64,000 nt of DNA from DOZZ01 sp963792655 (GTDB lineage Bacteria; Acidobacteriota; Terriglobia; Bryobacterales; Bryobacteraceae), in contig CAWBWU010000005.1 in assembly GCA_963792655.1 (NCBI GenBank), positions 124,001 through 188,000 of the forward strand, given 5' to 3'. This document shows, piece by piece, positions 35,383 to 43,811 of this stretch; position 1 is the first letter of the stretch; every line of letters starts with the position of its first letter. The notes below the pieces were generated by a model. It did no database searches and had not been told where the DNA came from. It was given only the letters and a program-made list of their open reading frames with translations. A program made the position numbers and the translations under genes.

Positions 35383-36258
35383 ATGTTCTCTCTCATCGGA
35401 ATCGTCGTTGTCATCGCTGCCATCGCCGGTGGCTATTTGTTGGAAAAGGGCAATTTTCTTGTCCTGCTGCAGCCTGCTGAACTGTTGATTATCGTGGGTT
35501 CCGCGATCGGCACGCTTGTCATCGCGAACCCCTTGCCTGCGCTGCTGAAAATCTTCAAGAGCCTGCTTGGCGTGTTCACCGGCAGCCGCATCTCGGCGAA
35601 ATTCTATCTGCAGAATCTGCAAATGCTCTATGACGTCTTCCAGTTCGCCCGCAAAAACGGGATGGCCAAGCTCGAGCAGCAAGTCGAGTCGCCGAACGAG
35701 AGCCAGATCTTCCAAAAGTATCCGGCGTTCCTGAAAGATCACCACGCGCGCGACTTTGTCTGCGACACCCTGCGTATGTCTCTGTCGGGCGTCGTCGGGC
35801 CGTTCGATCTCGACAACATGATGGAGATCGACATGGACGTTCATCAGCAAGACATGGAGATGACCGTCGCCGCATTGCAGACCGTCGCCGACGCGCTTCC
35901 AGGCTTGGGCATTGTGGCAGCCGTGCTTGGCATTGTCATCACCATGGGCGCGCTCGGCGGGCCGCCGGAAGAGATCGGACACAAAGTGGCCGCGGCTCTG
36001 GTCGGCACGTTCTTGGGCATCCTGCTTTGCTACGGCTTTGTGAGTCCCATCGCCAACATGTTGAGTAAGCAAAATGAAGCCGAGCATCATTACTACAACT
36101 GTCTGCGCACCGCCCTCATCGCTTTCGCCAAGGGTGTTGCGCCGATCCTCGCCATTGAGTTTGCACGCCGCTCGATACCGTCCGACCACCGGCCGAGCTT
36201 CCGCCAGATGGAAGAGAGCTGCAAGAATCCTGCCGCAGCAGCGGGAGCCGCAGCATAA
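35383..36258 (+). CDS. motA: Flagellar motor stator protein MotA
   Basis: 291 residues with four transmembrane helices: 'MFSLIGIVVVIAAIAGGYLL', 'AELLIIVGSAIGTLVIANPL', 'GLGIVAAVLGIVITMGALGG' and 'VAAALVGTFLGILLCYGFVS'. The large cytoplasmic loop between helices 2 and 3 carries the charged residues that meet FliG. With MotB it forms the proton-driven stator. It starts with an ATG at 35383 and its stop shares bases with the motB start (TAATG). No other flagellar or chemotaxis gene is present in the window. Confidence 0.95.
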   Translation: MFSLIGIVVVIAAIAGGYLLEKGNFLVLLQPAELLIIVGSAIGTLVIANPLPALLKIFKSLLGVFTGSRISAKFYLQNLQMLYDVFQFARKNGMAKLEQQVESPNESQIFQKYPAFLKDHHARDFVCDTLRMSLSGVVGPFDLDNMMEIDMDVHQQDMEMTVAALQTVADALPGLGIVAAVLGIVITMGALGGPPEEIGHKVAAALVGTFLGILLCYGFVSPIANMLSKQNEAEHHYYNCLRTALIAFAKGVAPILAIEFARRSIPSDHRPSFRQMEESCKNPAAAAGAAA

Positions 36259-37043
36259 TGGCCGCCGAAAATTCAGTTCAACCGATGGTGATCATTCGCC
36301 GCAAAAAGAAGCACGCGAAACACCATCACGGCGGATCGTGGAAGGTGGCGTACGCCGACTTCGTGACGGCAATGATGTCGCTCTTCATCGTGCTGTGGTT
36401 GCTCAACAGCAGTGAACAAGTGAAGAAAGCGATCGGTGGTTATTTTCAGGATCCGACCGGCAGCGGCCGCCAAGTTGGCAGCGACATGTTCGGCAGCGGC
36501 GAGGCGCTTGGCTTGCGCGAGCAGGATCTGAACCAATTGAAAGACAAACTGACCGCGGCGATGAAGCAGTTGAACGATTTCAAAGTGATGAAGGATCAAG
36601 TCTCGATGACCGTCACCGGCGAAGGTCTGCGCATCGAACTGCTTGAAACGGACAAGGGCATGTTCTTTCAGAGCGGCCGGCCCGAGCCAAGCAAGTTCGG
36701 GGAAGTGCTGCTGACCAAATTGGCGCAAGAGCTCGGAAAAATTCCGAACCGTATCCTGATCGAAGGCCATACGGATTCCAAACCGTATGCGGGGGAAGGC
36801 GGCTACAGCAACTGGGAACTCTCGGCCGACAGGGCCAACTCAGCACGGCGGCTAATGGAAGCACAAGGTGTCCGCCCTGGGCAGGTGGGACAGGTGCGAG
36901 GCTTTGCGGATCAGAATTTGAGAAAGCCCAAAAATCCAGGTGACTCATCGAACCGGCGGATTTCGCTCATCGTCGAATACCAAACGTCGAAGCCGGCGGT
37001 GAAGGCGATGATTGCGGCCGCGTCGGCACACCCGAAAGGTTAA
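36258..37043 (+). CDS. motB: Flagellar motor stator protein MotB
   Basis: 261 residues. A basic, His-rich N-terminus precedes the single transmembrane helix 'VAYADFVTAMMSLFIVLWLL', where D34 is the proton-binding aspartate. The C-terminal OmpA-like peptidoglycan-binding domain contains 'ILIEGHTDSKPYAGEGGYS' and 'NWELSADRANSARRLMEAQG', ending in the conserved 'NRRISLIVEY'. It anchors the stator to the cell wall. It overlaps motA by one base, so the two are translationally coupled. The 250 bp after it hold an imperfect GC-rich hairpin followed by TTTTT near 37055-37086, and no gene was seen there. Confidence 0.95.
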   Translation: MAAENSVQPMVIIRRKKKHAKHHHGGSWKVAYADFVTAMMSLFIVLWLLNSSEQVKKAIGGYFQDPTGSGRQVGSDMFGSGEALGLREQDLNQLKDKLTAAMKQLNDFKVMKDQVSMTVTGEGLRIELLETDKGMFFQSGRPEPSKFGEVLLTKLAQELGKIPNRILIEGHTDSKPYAGEGGYSNWELSADRANSARRLMEAQGVRPGQVGQVRGFADQNLRKPKNPGDSSNRRISLIVEYQTSKPAVKAMIAAASAHPKG

Positions 37044-37296
37044 GCCATCGCGCCGCAAGCCGTTCACGGCATGGCAGCAGTTTTTCTCTGTTTAGTTTGA
37101 GCGACTTACAAAGACGCCCGGTACTTTCCGTCAACCCAAGCCGATACTTTCAATCTGGGCAGAGGGAGCGCGGTCCAGCCAACAAATTTCCCCTTGTTGA
37201 CCTCACTATCCGCCTTCACCCCCCACCCGCTTCTCGGAAGCGTTCTTCCATCGAAGCCGGCTCTCTCTGTTTAACTTCTTCGCACGCCATCCAAAG

Positions 37297-39232
37297 TTAT
37301 TGCGCGATTGCCGGACGGCTCAGATTGTAAAGTCCGGTTTGCGCAATTTGGAGGTCCGCTCCCACTCCCTGGACCTGCGCGTACACGTTGATGAACGTGG
37401 TTCCCTGCGGCACTGTGAACTCATGAAAAATCTTGTGCTCGGCAACGGTCTGCGTCCAGTTATCGACAAAAGCAAGCACTTGCTGTGCTCCGTTGACGAA
37501 CTGCATGGTTACCGAATAGGAAGATCCGGGCGCGGCCTGCGAGAGATCTGCTTTGAATCGCGTCACAAAGGCCATGCGGTCTCCTGGGGTGAACGTCCCC
37601 GCACCTGCGCTGAGATACAGCCTGCCGATCTGAAATGCATCCGTACCTGCTGCCGTGATCGCGTGCCACGCAAAGCCGCGATCATCCTGAATGGTGTTGG
37701 CGCTGCCGCTCCCGCTCATTCTCACCCATCCGTTTTCCAGCGAAGCCGGCGATCTGTTGAGTGTCCCCGCTGGGTCGGCCAGCAAGTTCCCGTCAACCAC
37801 GCCAGCTGAGGGCAGAAACGATGCCACCGGAATAAACAGTCTCTGCGTCTGCGCTAAGAACTGCTCCGCCATCAACTGCGCGCCGCGGTCAGAGGGGTGA
37901 ATGCCATCCACCGAGTTGCCGGCCGCATAACTGCCCGTCGCCGGATCGGCCAGCACAGAGTAGAAGTCGACTGCCTTCAGGTTCTTTCCGTCGGCATAGT
38001 TCTGGATTGCTCGATTCAACGCCTGCACCAGACCGACCGCGCCATCTCGCGGCGGCACTAACGCCAAAATGGGGCGAATTCCCGCAGCTTGCAGAGTGCC
38101 TGCAATCTCATCAAGATGCGCAACGATTGTGGCCGGGTCCACTGACGAAAGATCGTTCGTCCCGCCCAGGATCACGCAGTTTGCCGGGTGAATCGCGAGC
38201 ACGTCCTCGATGCGGGCCAGCATCATGGCCGTGGTGTTGCCTGGAACGCCCGCATCGCCTGACTTCAGAACCTCGGCGTCGGAACGAATCCAGACTTGCG
38301 ACGGCCACGGTTCATTGACGTAATCCTGATTGGTCAGGCTGATCGAGTCTCCGAGGAAGACGGTCGAGTTGTTGGCCTTGGCGATGCGGTTGTAGAGACC
38401 AGGCAGGCTCACGTTAATCGCGTCACCAACGCTGAGATAGACCTCGGTCTGAGCGTGCTGGCCTGCAACTGTGACGTCAACCGGATAGTCGCCATCGGGC
38501 AGCGAAGGCACCACTACATCGATTTGATCCAATCCCGGACTCACCCGCCCCGCGAACAAAACTTGCGCCGTTTGTCCGCCGACCAACACTGCCGCAGAAT
38601 TCAACGCGTCGTAGGCACCGGTGAAGACACTGTCGGTTGACGGCAGGGGCTTGGTGGCGCCGAGTCCCGTCAACGCGAGCGAGACGATTTCACCGGCATG
38701 CACCGCACCTGCGGATCCTGAGTTGCCATACAGCGCGTCGGGCGCAGCGAGCCTTGAGGATCCATCTGCGTTGTGGACACGAGCGGCCACGTAACGGCCG
38801 CCGTTTGCCTGCAATCGAAAAAGCGCCGGGGCGATAGCGGAGCAGATGAGTTGCGCCACGCTGCTGGTCCCCAACTGGTTGGTGACAATCACCGGCTGGG
38901 GGCCGGCGCTCAAACCAGCCGGGAGAAGTACATTGAGCTGGTTCGGGCTCACATAAGAAATCGCCGCGGGTATTCCTCCCACGCTGACGGTTACCGCGTC
39001 CAGCGTCACGGGCATCCGTCCACCCACGAAATCCGCGTCCGCCCACGTTCGGGAAGTCTGCGATAACTGCGTTCCGAAGATGGAAACCCACGAACCAGGC
39101 GCAACAGAAGTCGATAGACTCGCCGCGTTCACGATTCCATTCGTATTGATCGCTGGGCCCGGCACTCTGTGCCATGCAGATCGCACTGACCTGCACAAGA
39201 AGTACTGCTTTCCAAAACGCAATGCGGGCCAA
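37297..39232 (-). CDS. Secreted TIGR03437-SGNH esterase, frameshifted near the signal peptide
   Basis: The signal peptide 'RIAFWKAVLLVQVSAICMA' is in one frame. After a break at about 39158-39170 the body continues in another as 'NTNGIVNAASLSTSVAPGSW', parallel to the protein at 14553 and so supporting a single gene. Residues about 25-285 are a TIGR03437-type module. Then comes an SGNH/GDSL hydrolase: block I 'VFLGDSISLTNQDYV', block III 'CVILGGTNDLSSVDPAT' and block V 'DGIHPSDRG', giving a Ser-Asp-His triad. A C-terminal beta domain (about 480-640) resembles a carbohydrate-binding jelly roll. It is probably a secreted carbohydrate or lipid esterase. Confidence 0.82.
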
Positions 39233-39353
39233 GCCCGTATCTTAGCTTGTGTTCACAGTTTCGCTAAGGCCGAGACTTGTTCGTTAGTCTGCATTGGCAC
39301 AAGTCGTAAGCGAGCATGGCCCGGCCACTACGCCGGAGCGCATTAGCCTTCAG

Positions 39354-40265
39354 TTAGCGCACCTCGCCATAAACTTGCATCAGCTCGCGGAGCGCGTCTA
39401 AATCCTGCGCGCGGCATTCAGCCAATGGCGGGCGCACCGGCCCGGCTGTCATGCCCAGCATTTCCATGGCGGCCTTCATCACGGTCACCTCGTAGCCCTT
39501 CATCCGCTCGCGCAGAGCATAGAGGGGATGGACGTAACGATTCATCAGGTGCGTCAGGCGCGCGAAGTCGTGCTTCTCTCCGGCATCGGCTAACTCCAGG
39601 CTAAGCTTCGGGGCAATGTTCGAAATGCTCGACGTGTAAGCCTGCACGCCCACGGCGTAGTACGAGGGCACGCAGTCGTCACCTAATCCGCCTAGCCACG
39701 CGAGGCGGTCTCCGTTGCGCAACATGATGCGCTGGTACTTCTTCACATCACCCTGACCGTCCTTCCAGAACGTCAACTGCGGTACGCGATCGGCAAGCCG
39801 CGCGACCATCTCCGGAGTGAAGACCGCCCAATCGCGGCTATAGACCATCAGCGGCAGCGACGTCGCCGCGCCAATCGCCTGGTAGTAGGCAAACAGCCCT
39901 TCCTCCGGGGCATTGATGTAATAAGGCGGCAGCGCCAGAATGCACTCCGCCCCGGCACGTTCAGCGCGGCGCGCCATGTCGCAGCCGATGGAAACATTGA
40001 TACCGGTGCCTGCGACGACCGGCATCCTCCCAGCGGCAGCCTGCGTTGTGACGCGCACGACCTGCTCGACTTCGTCCGGGGTCAGCGAGTACAGCTCTCC
40101 TGTGCCGCCCGCTGCAACCAGCGCGCAGAACGGGTGGCTCGCCATCTCATCGACATTGCGGGCGAGCGCATCGAGATCAAGCGATAGATCCTTCCGAAAA
40201 GGAGTGATAGGGAAACCAAGACAGCCGGTGATGCGCTTTCGCAGCGCAGAATGAGTCACCAACAT
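39354..40265 (-). CDS. 5-dehydro-4-deoxyglucarate dehydratase-like protein (DapA superfamily)
   Basis: 303 residues with a (beta/alpha)8 barrel. 'GCLGFPITPFRKDLSLDLDA', 'ALVAAGGTGELYSLTPDEVE', 'LMVYSRDWAVFTPEMVARLA' with the active-site tyrosine, and 'LTFWKDGQGDVKKYQRIM' with the Schiff-base lysine match the KdgD subgroup better than DapA. The C-terminal 'VMKAAMEMLGMTAGPVRPPL' is also KdgD-like. It would convert 5-keto-4-deoxyglucarate to 2-ketoglutarate semialdehyde and CO2 in hexuronate or glucarate degradation. No partner gene for that pathway is in the window, so another keto-acid substrate is possible. Confidence 0.85.
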   Translation of the reverse strand: MLVTHSALRKRITGCLGFPITPFRKDLSLDLDALARNVDEMASHPFCALVAAGGTGELYSLTPDEVEQVVRVTTQAAAGRMPVVAGTGINVSIGCDMARRAERAGAECILALPPYYINAPEEGLFAYYQAIGAATSLPLMVYSRDWAVFTPEMVARLADRVPQLTFWKDGQGDVKKYQRIMLRNGDRLAWLGGLGDDCVPSYYAVGVQAYTSSISNIAPKLSLELADAGEKHDFARLTHLMNRYVHPLYALRERMKGYEVTVMKAAMEMLGMTAGPVRPPLAECRAQDLDALRELMQVYGEVR

Positions 40266-40317
40266 TTCTTAACACAGCCGTGAGAACTGTTCCGGCCCGC
40301 GGCGACTTCTCTCCTTC

Positions 40318-40635
40318 ATGCCGGTCTTAGTCGAGTGGCACACAGACGCGAGCGCGCCCATGCTCAAGCAGCGTTTGCTACGCGGTCATTACGATCAGAG
40401 ACTCTACCTGCTACGCTCTTTCGTGATTCTGAATGACCGCGTCACCGTGCTGCTGGACCCGCTCAGCAAGGTTTCGAGCATCCTCGCAAAGTGGGATGTG
40501 CCGCAAGCCGTGAACCGCTGGGTGCCAGCGTCGGAAACAGCGGAAGTGATCAGAATGATCGAGAGCGGTCCCGTGCTCGCGGGTCTCGCATCGCGCCCGG
40601 AACAGTGGCGCTGGTCGAGCGCGTGGTCCGACTAG
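40318..40635 (+). CDS. Short RAYT-like protein lacking the HUH site
   Basis: 105 residues. The middle reads 'YLLRSFVILNDRVTVLLDPL' then 'SKVSSILAKWDVPQAVNRW', aligning by eye with the RAYT/Transposase_17 core (FVxMPNHVHxLLxPxxxLSxIL...K..A...N). It ends 'ASRPEQWRWSSAWSD', like the RAYT 'PWRWSSA' C-terminal motif. However, the metal-binding HxH of 'NHVHVL' is replaced by 'DRVTVL', and the region carrying the catalytic tyrosine is shortened. It is therefore an inactive remnant or a domesticated DNA-binding derivative. The frame is clean and starts with an ATG. It converges with the aquaporin gene, overlapping it by 4 bp. Confidence 0.6.
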   Translation: MPVLVEWHTDASAPMLKQRLLRGHYDQRLYLLRSFVILNDRVTVLLDPLSKVSSILAKWDVPQAVNRWVPASETAEVIRMIESGPVLAGLASRPEQWRWSSAWSD

Positions 40636-41408
40636 CGGTTTAACTCTTTGACCAGCGGTGGCAGGAAACGGCGAACGCCATAATCGTACGCGGCGGTGCC
40701 GATGATACCGCCCAGTATTGGACCCACGATGGGAACCCAGAACACGCGACTGCCATCGGTCAGACCGTTGTTCTTGAAGCCCGCCAGCACCGTGAACAGA
40801 CGCGGTCCGAAATCTCTCGCAGGGTTGATCGCATAGCCGTGGATGCCGCCAAAGCCCATTCCAATCACCACGACGACCAGCCCGACAAAAAGAGGTGCGA
40901 GGTTCGCTTGCGGCGGTTGATTGCGCTCGTCGGTAATCGCCATGATCATGAACAGGAGTAGCGCCGTGCCGATTGTCTGATCGAGCAAGCCCGCGAACAC
41001 CACCTGCGGGAACTGCGGGAACGTGGTGAAGATGCCAGCAGTGTGGTCCAGATTCGGATCAGCCTGGTGAAACGCGGGCAGGTAATTCCAGAACACAAGC
41101 GCAGCGCCACAGAACGCGCCGGCAAGCTGCGCCAGAATGTACGGCGCCACTTTGCGCCACGCGAAACCGCGGTAGATCGCGAGTGAAATCGTCACTGCGG
41201 GGTTCAGGTGCGCGCCGGATATTCTGCCCGCCACATACACGCCCATGGTGACGGCCAATCCCCACCCGATGGTGATGTTGGTGTAACCGCCGTGAACAAT
41301 CTCGCCTGGTGCTCCGGTGCCAAACAGCACCACCATGGCAACGACGCCGTTGCCGAACAGCAAGATGATCAGCGTCCCGATAAACTCTGCGACCAGTTCG
41401 CCCAACAT
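40632..41408 (-). CDS. glpF: Aquaglyceroporin (MIP family)
   Basis: 258 residues, six transmembrane helices and two half-helices. The two NPA motifs are 'SGAHLNPAVTISL' (69-71) and 'GYAINPARDFGPRLF' (195-197). The aspartate after the second NPAR (D199) is the classic mark of glycerol facilitators, whereas water-specific aquaporins have another residue there. It should allow glycerol and small polyols across the inner membrane. No glycerol kinase or regulator lies nearby. It immediately follows the HU/IHF gene on the same strand with no spacer. Confidence 0.92.
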   Translation of the reverse strand: MLGELVAEFIGTLIILLFGNGVVAMVVLFGTGAPGEIVHGGYTNITIGWGLAVTMGVYVAGRISGAHLNPAVTISLAIYRGFAWRKVAPYILAQLAGAFCGAALVFWNYLPAFHQADPNLDHTAGIFTTFPQFPQVVFAGLLDQTIGTALLLFMIMAITDERNQPPQANLAPLFVGLVVVVIGMGFGGIHGYAINPARDFGPRLFTVLAGFKNNGLTDGSRVFWVPIVGPILGGIIGTAAYDYGVRRFLPPLVKELNR

Positions 41409-41732
41409 TTACTCGGTCAATGCTTTCGGCTCATCCGCAGAGATGACTTCGGCGTCTGAATGGTTTACCACGTCTTTCAGTTCTTTGCTCGGCTTGAAGT
41501 AAGGGATCTTCTTGGCCGGCACCTCAACTCGTGTTCCTGTTTTGGGATTGCGGCCGACGCGTGGCTGGCGCTGGCGAGTCCGGAAGCTCCCGAAGCCGCG
41601 AATTTCGATTTTGTCGCCCGAGCGGAGAGAGCGCACGATGCTGTCGAAAATGGCCTCGACGATCACTTCAGACTCTTTGCGGGTCATTTGAACTACGCGT
41701 GATACTTCTTCGATCAGATCCGCCTTAGTCAT
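41409..41732 (-). CDS. HU/IHF family DNA-binding protein
   Basis: 107 residues. 'MTKADLIEEVSRVVQMTRKE' and 'KIEIRGFGSFRTRQRQPRVG' then 'RNPKTGTRVEVPAKKIPYF' show the complete HU/IHF fold with the DNA-binding beta arm (RNPKTG) and its intercalating proline. An acidic tail of about 15 residues ('SDAEVISADEPKALTE') extends beyond normal HU length. It is an architectural DNA-bending protein of the nucleoid. The 'PKTGTRVEVPAKKIPYFKPSKELK' style is closer to IHF-alpha/beta of Deltaproteobacteria and Acidobacteria than to E. coli HU. Start ATG at 41732. Confidence 0.93.
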   Translation of the reverse strand: MTKADLIEEVSRVVQMTRKESEVIVEAIFDSIVRSLRSGDKIEIRGFGSFRTRQRQPRVGRNPKTGTRVEVPAKKIPYFKPSKELKDVVNHSDAEVISADEPKALTE

Positions 41733-41841
41733 CCGAGGCCTTCCATAAAACGATATGTCTCAAGCGATTACAGAGATTCACAGTATCTCAATGCCAGTCG
41801 CGATTTTGCAAATAGAAAAGTAATTGTAGCGCCGCAGATCG

Positions 41842-42570
41842 CTAACGTTTTACAGAATCTGACGTTGCGGAGTTCGCCGGGAGCAATTTGAGAACTGCCG
41901 CGGACTGTGCCAGTTTGCCTTCATGCAACAAAGTATCGGAGAGCCCCTGAATCGCGTCCTCGCTCCTTGGTGCGGCTTGCATCGCCTCGCGATAGAGACC
42001 TTCGGCTTTCGCGTAGTCCTGATGTGCCGCGGCCTCACGCGCCCGGTCAAGCAATTTCGCTTCGACCACTGGCGAAGGACGCTGTGGAGCATTGGCTGCG
42101 GCGGTCACGCTCTCGCCCAATACTCCCTTCGCAAATTGCCAGCCTGCGATAGCGACTAACGCAACGAGCATGGCGGCCAGCAAAGGCCAGATCACCTTGC
42201 GCATCGAAGCGAATCGAGGCGTTTTGCGAGCCGTAGCAAACAGCGGCACTTCTTGCTTCACTGCCGGGGCTGCCGGTGCAGGCGGAGGTGGAACCGCAAC
42301 GACAGGGGCCACAGCGCGCGCCTTCTCGACTTCCGCCGTGAGCGTCGCAATGCTCTCGAGCAAGGTGCCCAGGTGCGCGCGGGTCGTGTTGGAGTTCTCC
42401 TGAAGCTTCCCGAGAGCGGTGCGATGTTCGTTTAACGCAGCTTCAAACTCACGCGTCTTCGATGCAAGGCCGCTCTCGACAGCTTTTGCAAATGCTGCCT
42501 GGCGTTCCTGATCCAGCTTTTGCAATTGCGCGCGCAGATCGCGTTCGACTGCCGCCACACGCGCGTTCAC
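41842..42570 (-). CDS. Coiled-coil membrane protein with C-terminal TPR
   Basis: 242 residues from a GTG. The N-terminal 75 residues are coiled coil ('VAAVERDLRAQLQKLDQERQ'), followed by a Pro/Ala-rich linker, one transmembrane helix ('KVIWPLLAAMLVALVAIAGW', about 123-142) and a C-terminal TPR-like pair ('DRAREAAAHQDYAKAEGLYR'). The preceding small gene ends 4 bases upstream in a different frame. Reading one base earlier gives 'RDEVNARVAAVERDL', a smooth continuation of that gene's coiled coil. The two are therefore quite possibly one protein of about 335 residues split by an indel. Function unknown; a membrane scaffold is plausible. Confidence 0.65.
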   Translation of the reverse strand: MNARVAAVERDLRAQLQKLDQERQAAFAKAVESGLASKTREFEAALNEHRTALGKLQENSNTTRAHLGTLLESIATLTAEVEKARAVAPVVAVPPPPAPAAPAVKQEVPLFATARKTPRFASMRKVIWPLLAAMLVALVAIAGWQFAKGVLGESVTAAANAPQRPSPVVEAKLLDRAREAAAHQDYAKAEGLYREAMQAAPRSEDAIQGLSDTLLHEGKLAQSAAVLKLLPANSATSDSVKR

Positions 42571-42574
42571 CTCG

Positions 42575-42859
42575 TCACGCCATCATCGCGGGCACGCGGC
42601 GCCAGAAATCGTCAAACGCCGAAAGCAGACGTTCGCCCCGGCCCGCATGTTCCTGCTCCAGCGCTTGCAAGGCAGCGCGAGCCGCTTCGACTTCCGCATC
42701 ATGCTGGCTCAGCGTTTCGCGCAGACTATCGAGGCTACTGAGGATTTTCTCTTCGGGGAATACCGCCGAAGTATTGCGCTGTTCCTGGACGGCACAGGCC
42801 TCGCGCAACTGCGCCGCGACTTCTTCGGCGCGTTCAAGACGGGCGATCAAATCGTTCAT
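42575..42859 (-). CDS. Coiled-coil protein, likely N-terminal part of the following gene
   Basis: 94 residues, almost entirely heptad-like: 'MNDLIARLERAEEVAAQLRE' and 'VEAARAALQALEQEHAGRGE', ending 'FWRRVPAMMA'. There is no signal peptide or motif. The stop falls 4 bases before the start of the next coiled-coil gene, and removing or adding a base would fuse them without breaking the helix pattern. It stands 45 bp downstream of the ROK gene on the same strand. Confidence 0.55.
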   Translation of the reverse strand: MNDLIARLERAEEVAAQLREACAVQEQRNTSAVFPEEKILSSLDSLRETLSQHDAEVEAARAALQALEQEHAGRGERLLSAFDDFWRRVPAMMA

Positions 42860-42904
42860 GATCCTGCCTCAGCTATTCTATGCCGCCCGACGGCAGCGCA
42901 AATT

Positions 42905-43798
42905 TCACGCGGCGGGAGGGTACACCAATAGAGCATCAAGCGCCGCGCCGATGATCGCAATCTCTCGGCTGGTGGGGATTACTTCAAACACACTGCCTTG
43001 CAAGGGCGTGAGCTTCACCATCTCGTGCAGCAACTGGCTGAGTTGCGGAACGTCGATGTAGCCTGCGTTCGGTCCCGACACGAAGAATTTTCCGGGCCCA
43101 TCGATGTGGATATGCGTCGCCGTCGCAGCGGCCAGCGCGCGATGCCACAGCCGCACAAAGTCTGCGCAGCGCCTGTCGCCCGCCTTCGCTTCGACAAAGA
43201 TCTCTTCCGGTTCCATGTCGAGAAAGCGCAGCCGCATCGCGCGATGGCCCATGATGCCTTCGAGATGGCCGACGCCTCCGCAGCCGCAGTACGTCTCTTT
43301 CGGATCGAGCGTCACCACGCTATGGCCACCCTCGTATGCACCGTCGCTCTGCGGGTAACGGCCCAGGCCGATACCGTTGCCCAGGGTCCAAACGCGAATC
43401 ACTTTTTCGAGATGCCCCAGCGTTGCCGCAATTCCGGCAGCCATCGCATCCGCGTCATTGACCACCAACACCGGCGCTTTCGAGTGCTGCGATTCGAGCA
43501 CCGAGCGCAAAGACACTTGCAGGTTGAGTCCTTTGACCTGCTGCAAGTTTGGCGAGTCCTGCACGATGCCGTCGCGCACAATGCCTGGGAAGCCGATGCC
43601 TACCGCTTGCAAGTCCGAGGGATCGACACCCGCACTGCGGCAGACCTGAGAGATCAGCCGGTAGATCATCGGCGCGATGGCTTCCGCCGGAAGACTCATC
43701 AACTCTTCAGAAGCGATGACGTCGCCTTGTATCTTGTGGCCTTCCACCAGGCCAACGGCTATTTTTTCGGACGCGATGACGCCAATTGCAGCACCCAT
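42905..43798 (-). CDS. ROK family protein with a degenerate phosphate-binding site
   Basis: 297 residues with the ROK fold. 'LQAVGIGFPGIVRDGIVQDS', 'VLVVNDADAMAAGIAATLG' (with the catalytic-base Asp position), 'VWTLGNGIGLGRYPQSDGAY' and the zinc motif 'YCGCGGVGHLEGIMG' are visible. Two departures stand out. The N-terminal DxGxTK phosphate loop of ATP-using ROK kinases is replaced by 'GVIASEKIAVGLVEG', and the third zinc Cys is His. Glucokinase activity is therefore uncertain; a sugar-binding regulator or altered kinase is possible. No HTH domain is present, so it is not a NagC-type repressor. It follows sthA on the same strand by 13 bp. Confidence 0.8.
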   Translation of the reverse strand: MGAAIGVIASEKIAVGLVEGHKIQGDVIASEELMSLPAEAIAPMIYRLISQVCRSAGVDPSDLQAVGIGFPGIVRDGIVQDSPNLQQVKGLNLQVSLRSVLESQHSKAPVLVVNDADAMAAGIAATLGHLEKVIRVWTLGNGIGLGRYPQSDGAYEGGHSVVTLDPKETYCGCGGVGHLEGIMGHRAMRLRFLDMEPEEIFVEAKAGDRRCADFVRLWHRALAAATATHIHIDGPGKFFVSGPNAGYIDVPQLSQLLHEMVKLTPLQGSVFEVIPTSREIAIIGAALDALLVYPPAA

Positions 43799-43811
43799 GG
43801 TGAGCGCTCCT

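Noticed and set aside
35335..36189. 284-codon open frame on the minus strand
   Set aside because: Antisense shadow of motA; its Asp/His/Gln-rich composition is typical of a reversed membrane-protein frame.
37044..37296. tRNA or small RNA gene in the gap after motB
   Set aside because: No cloverleaf, T-loop GTTCRA context or CCA end was found; only an imperfect hairpin followed by TTTTT.
40318..40635. Active IS200/RAYT transposase
   Set aside because: The HUH metal site and the tyrosine region are missing.
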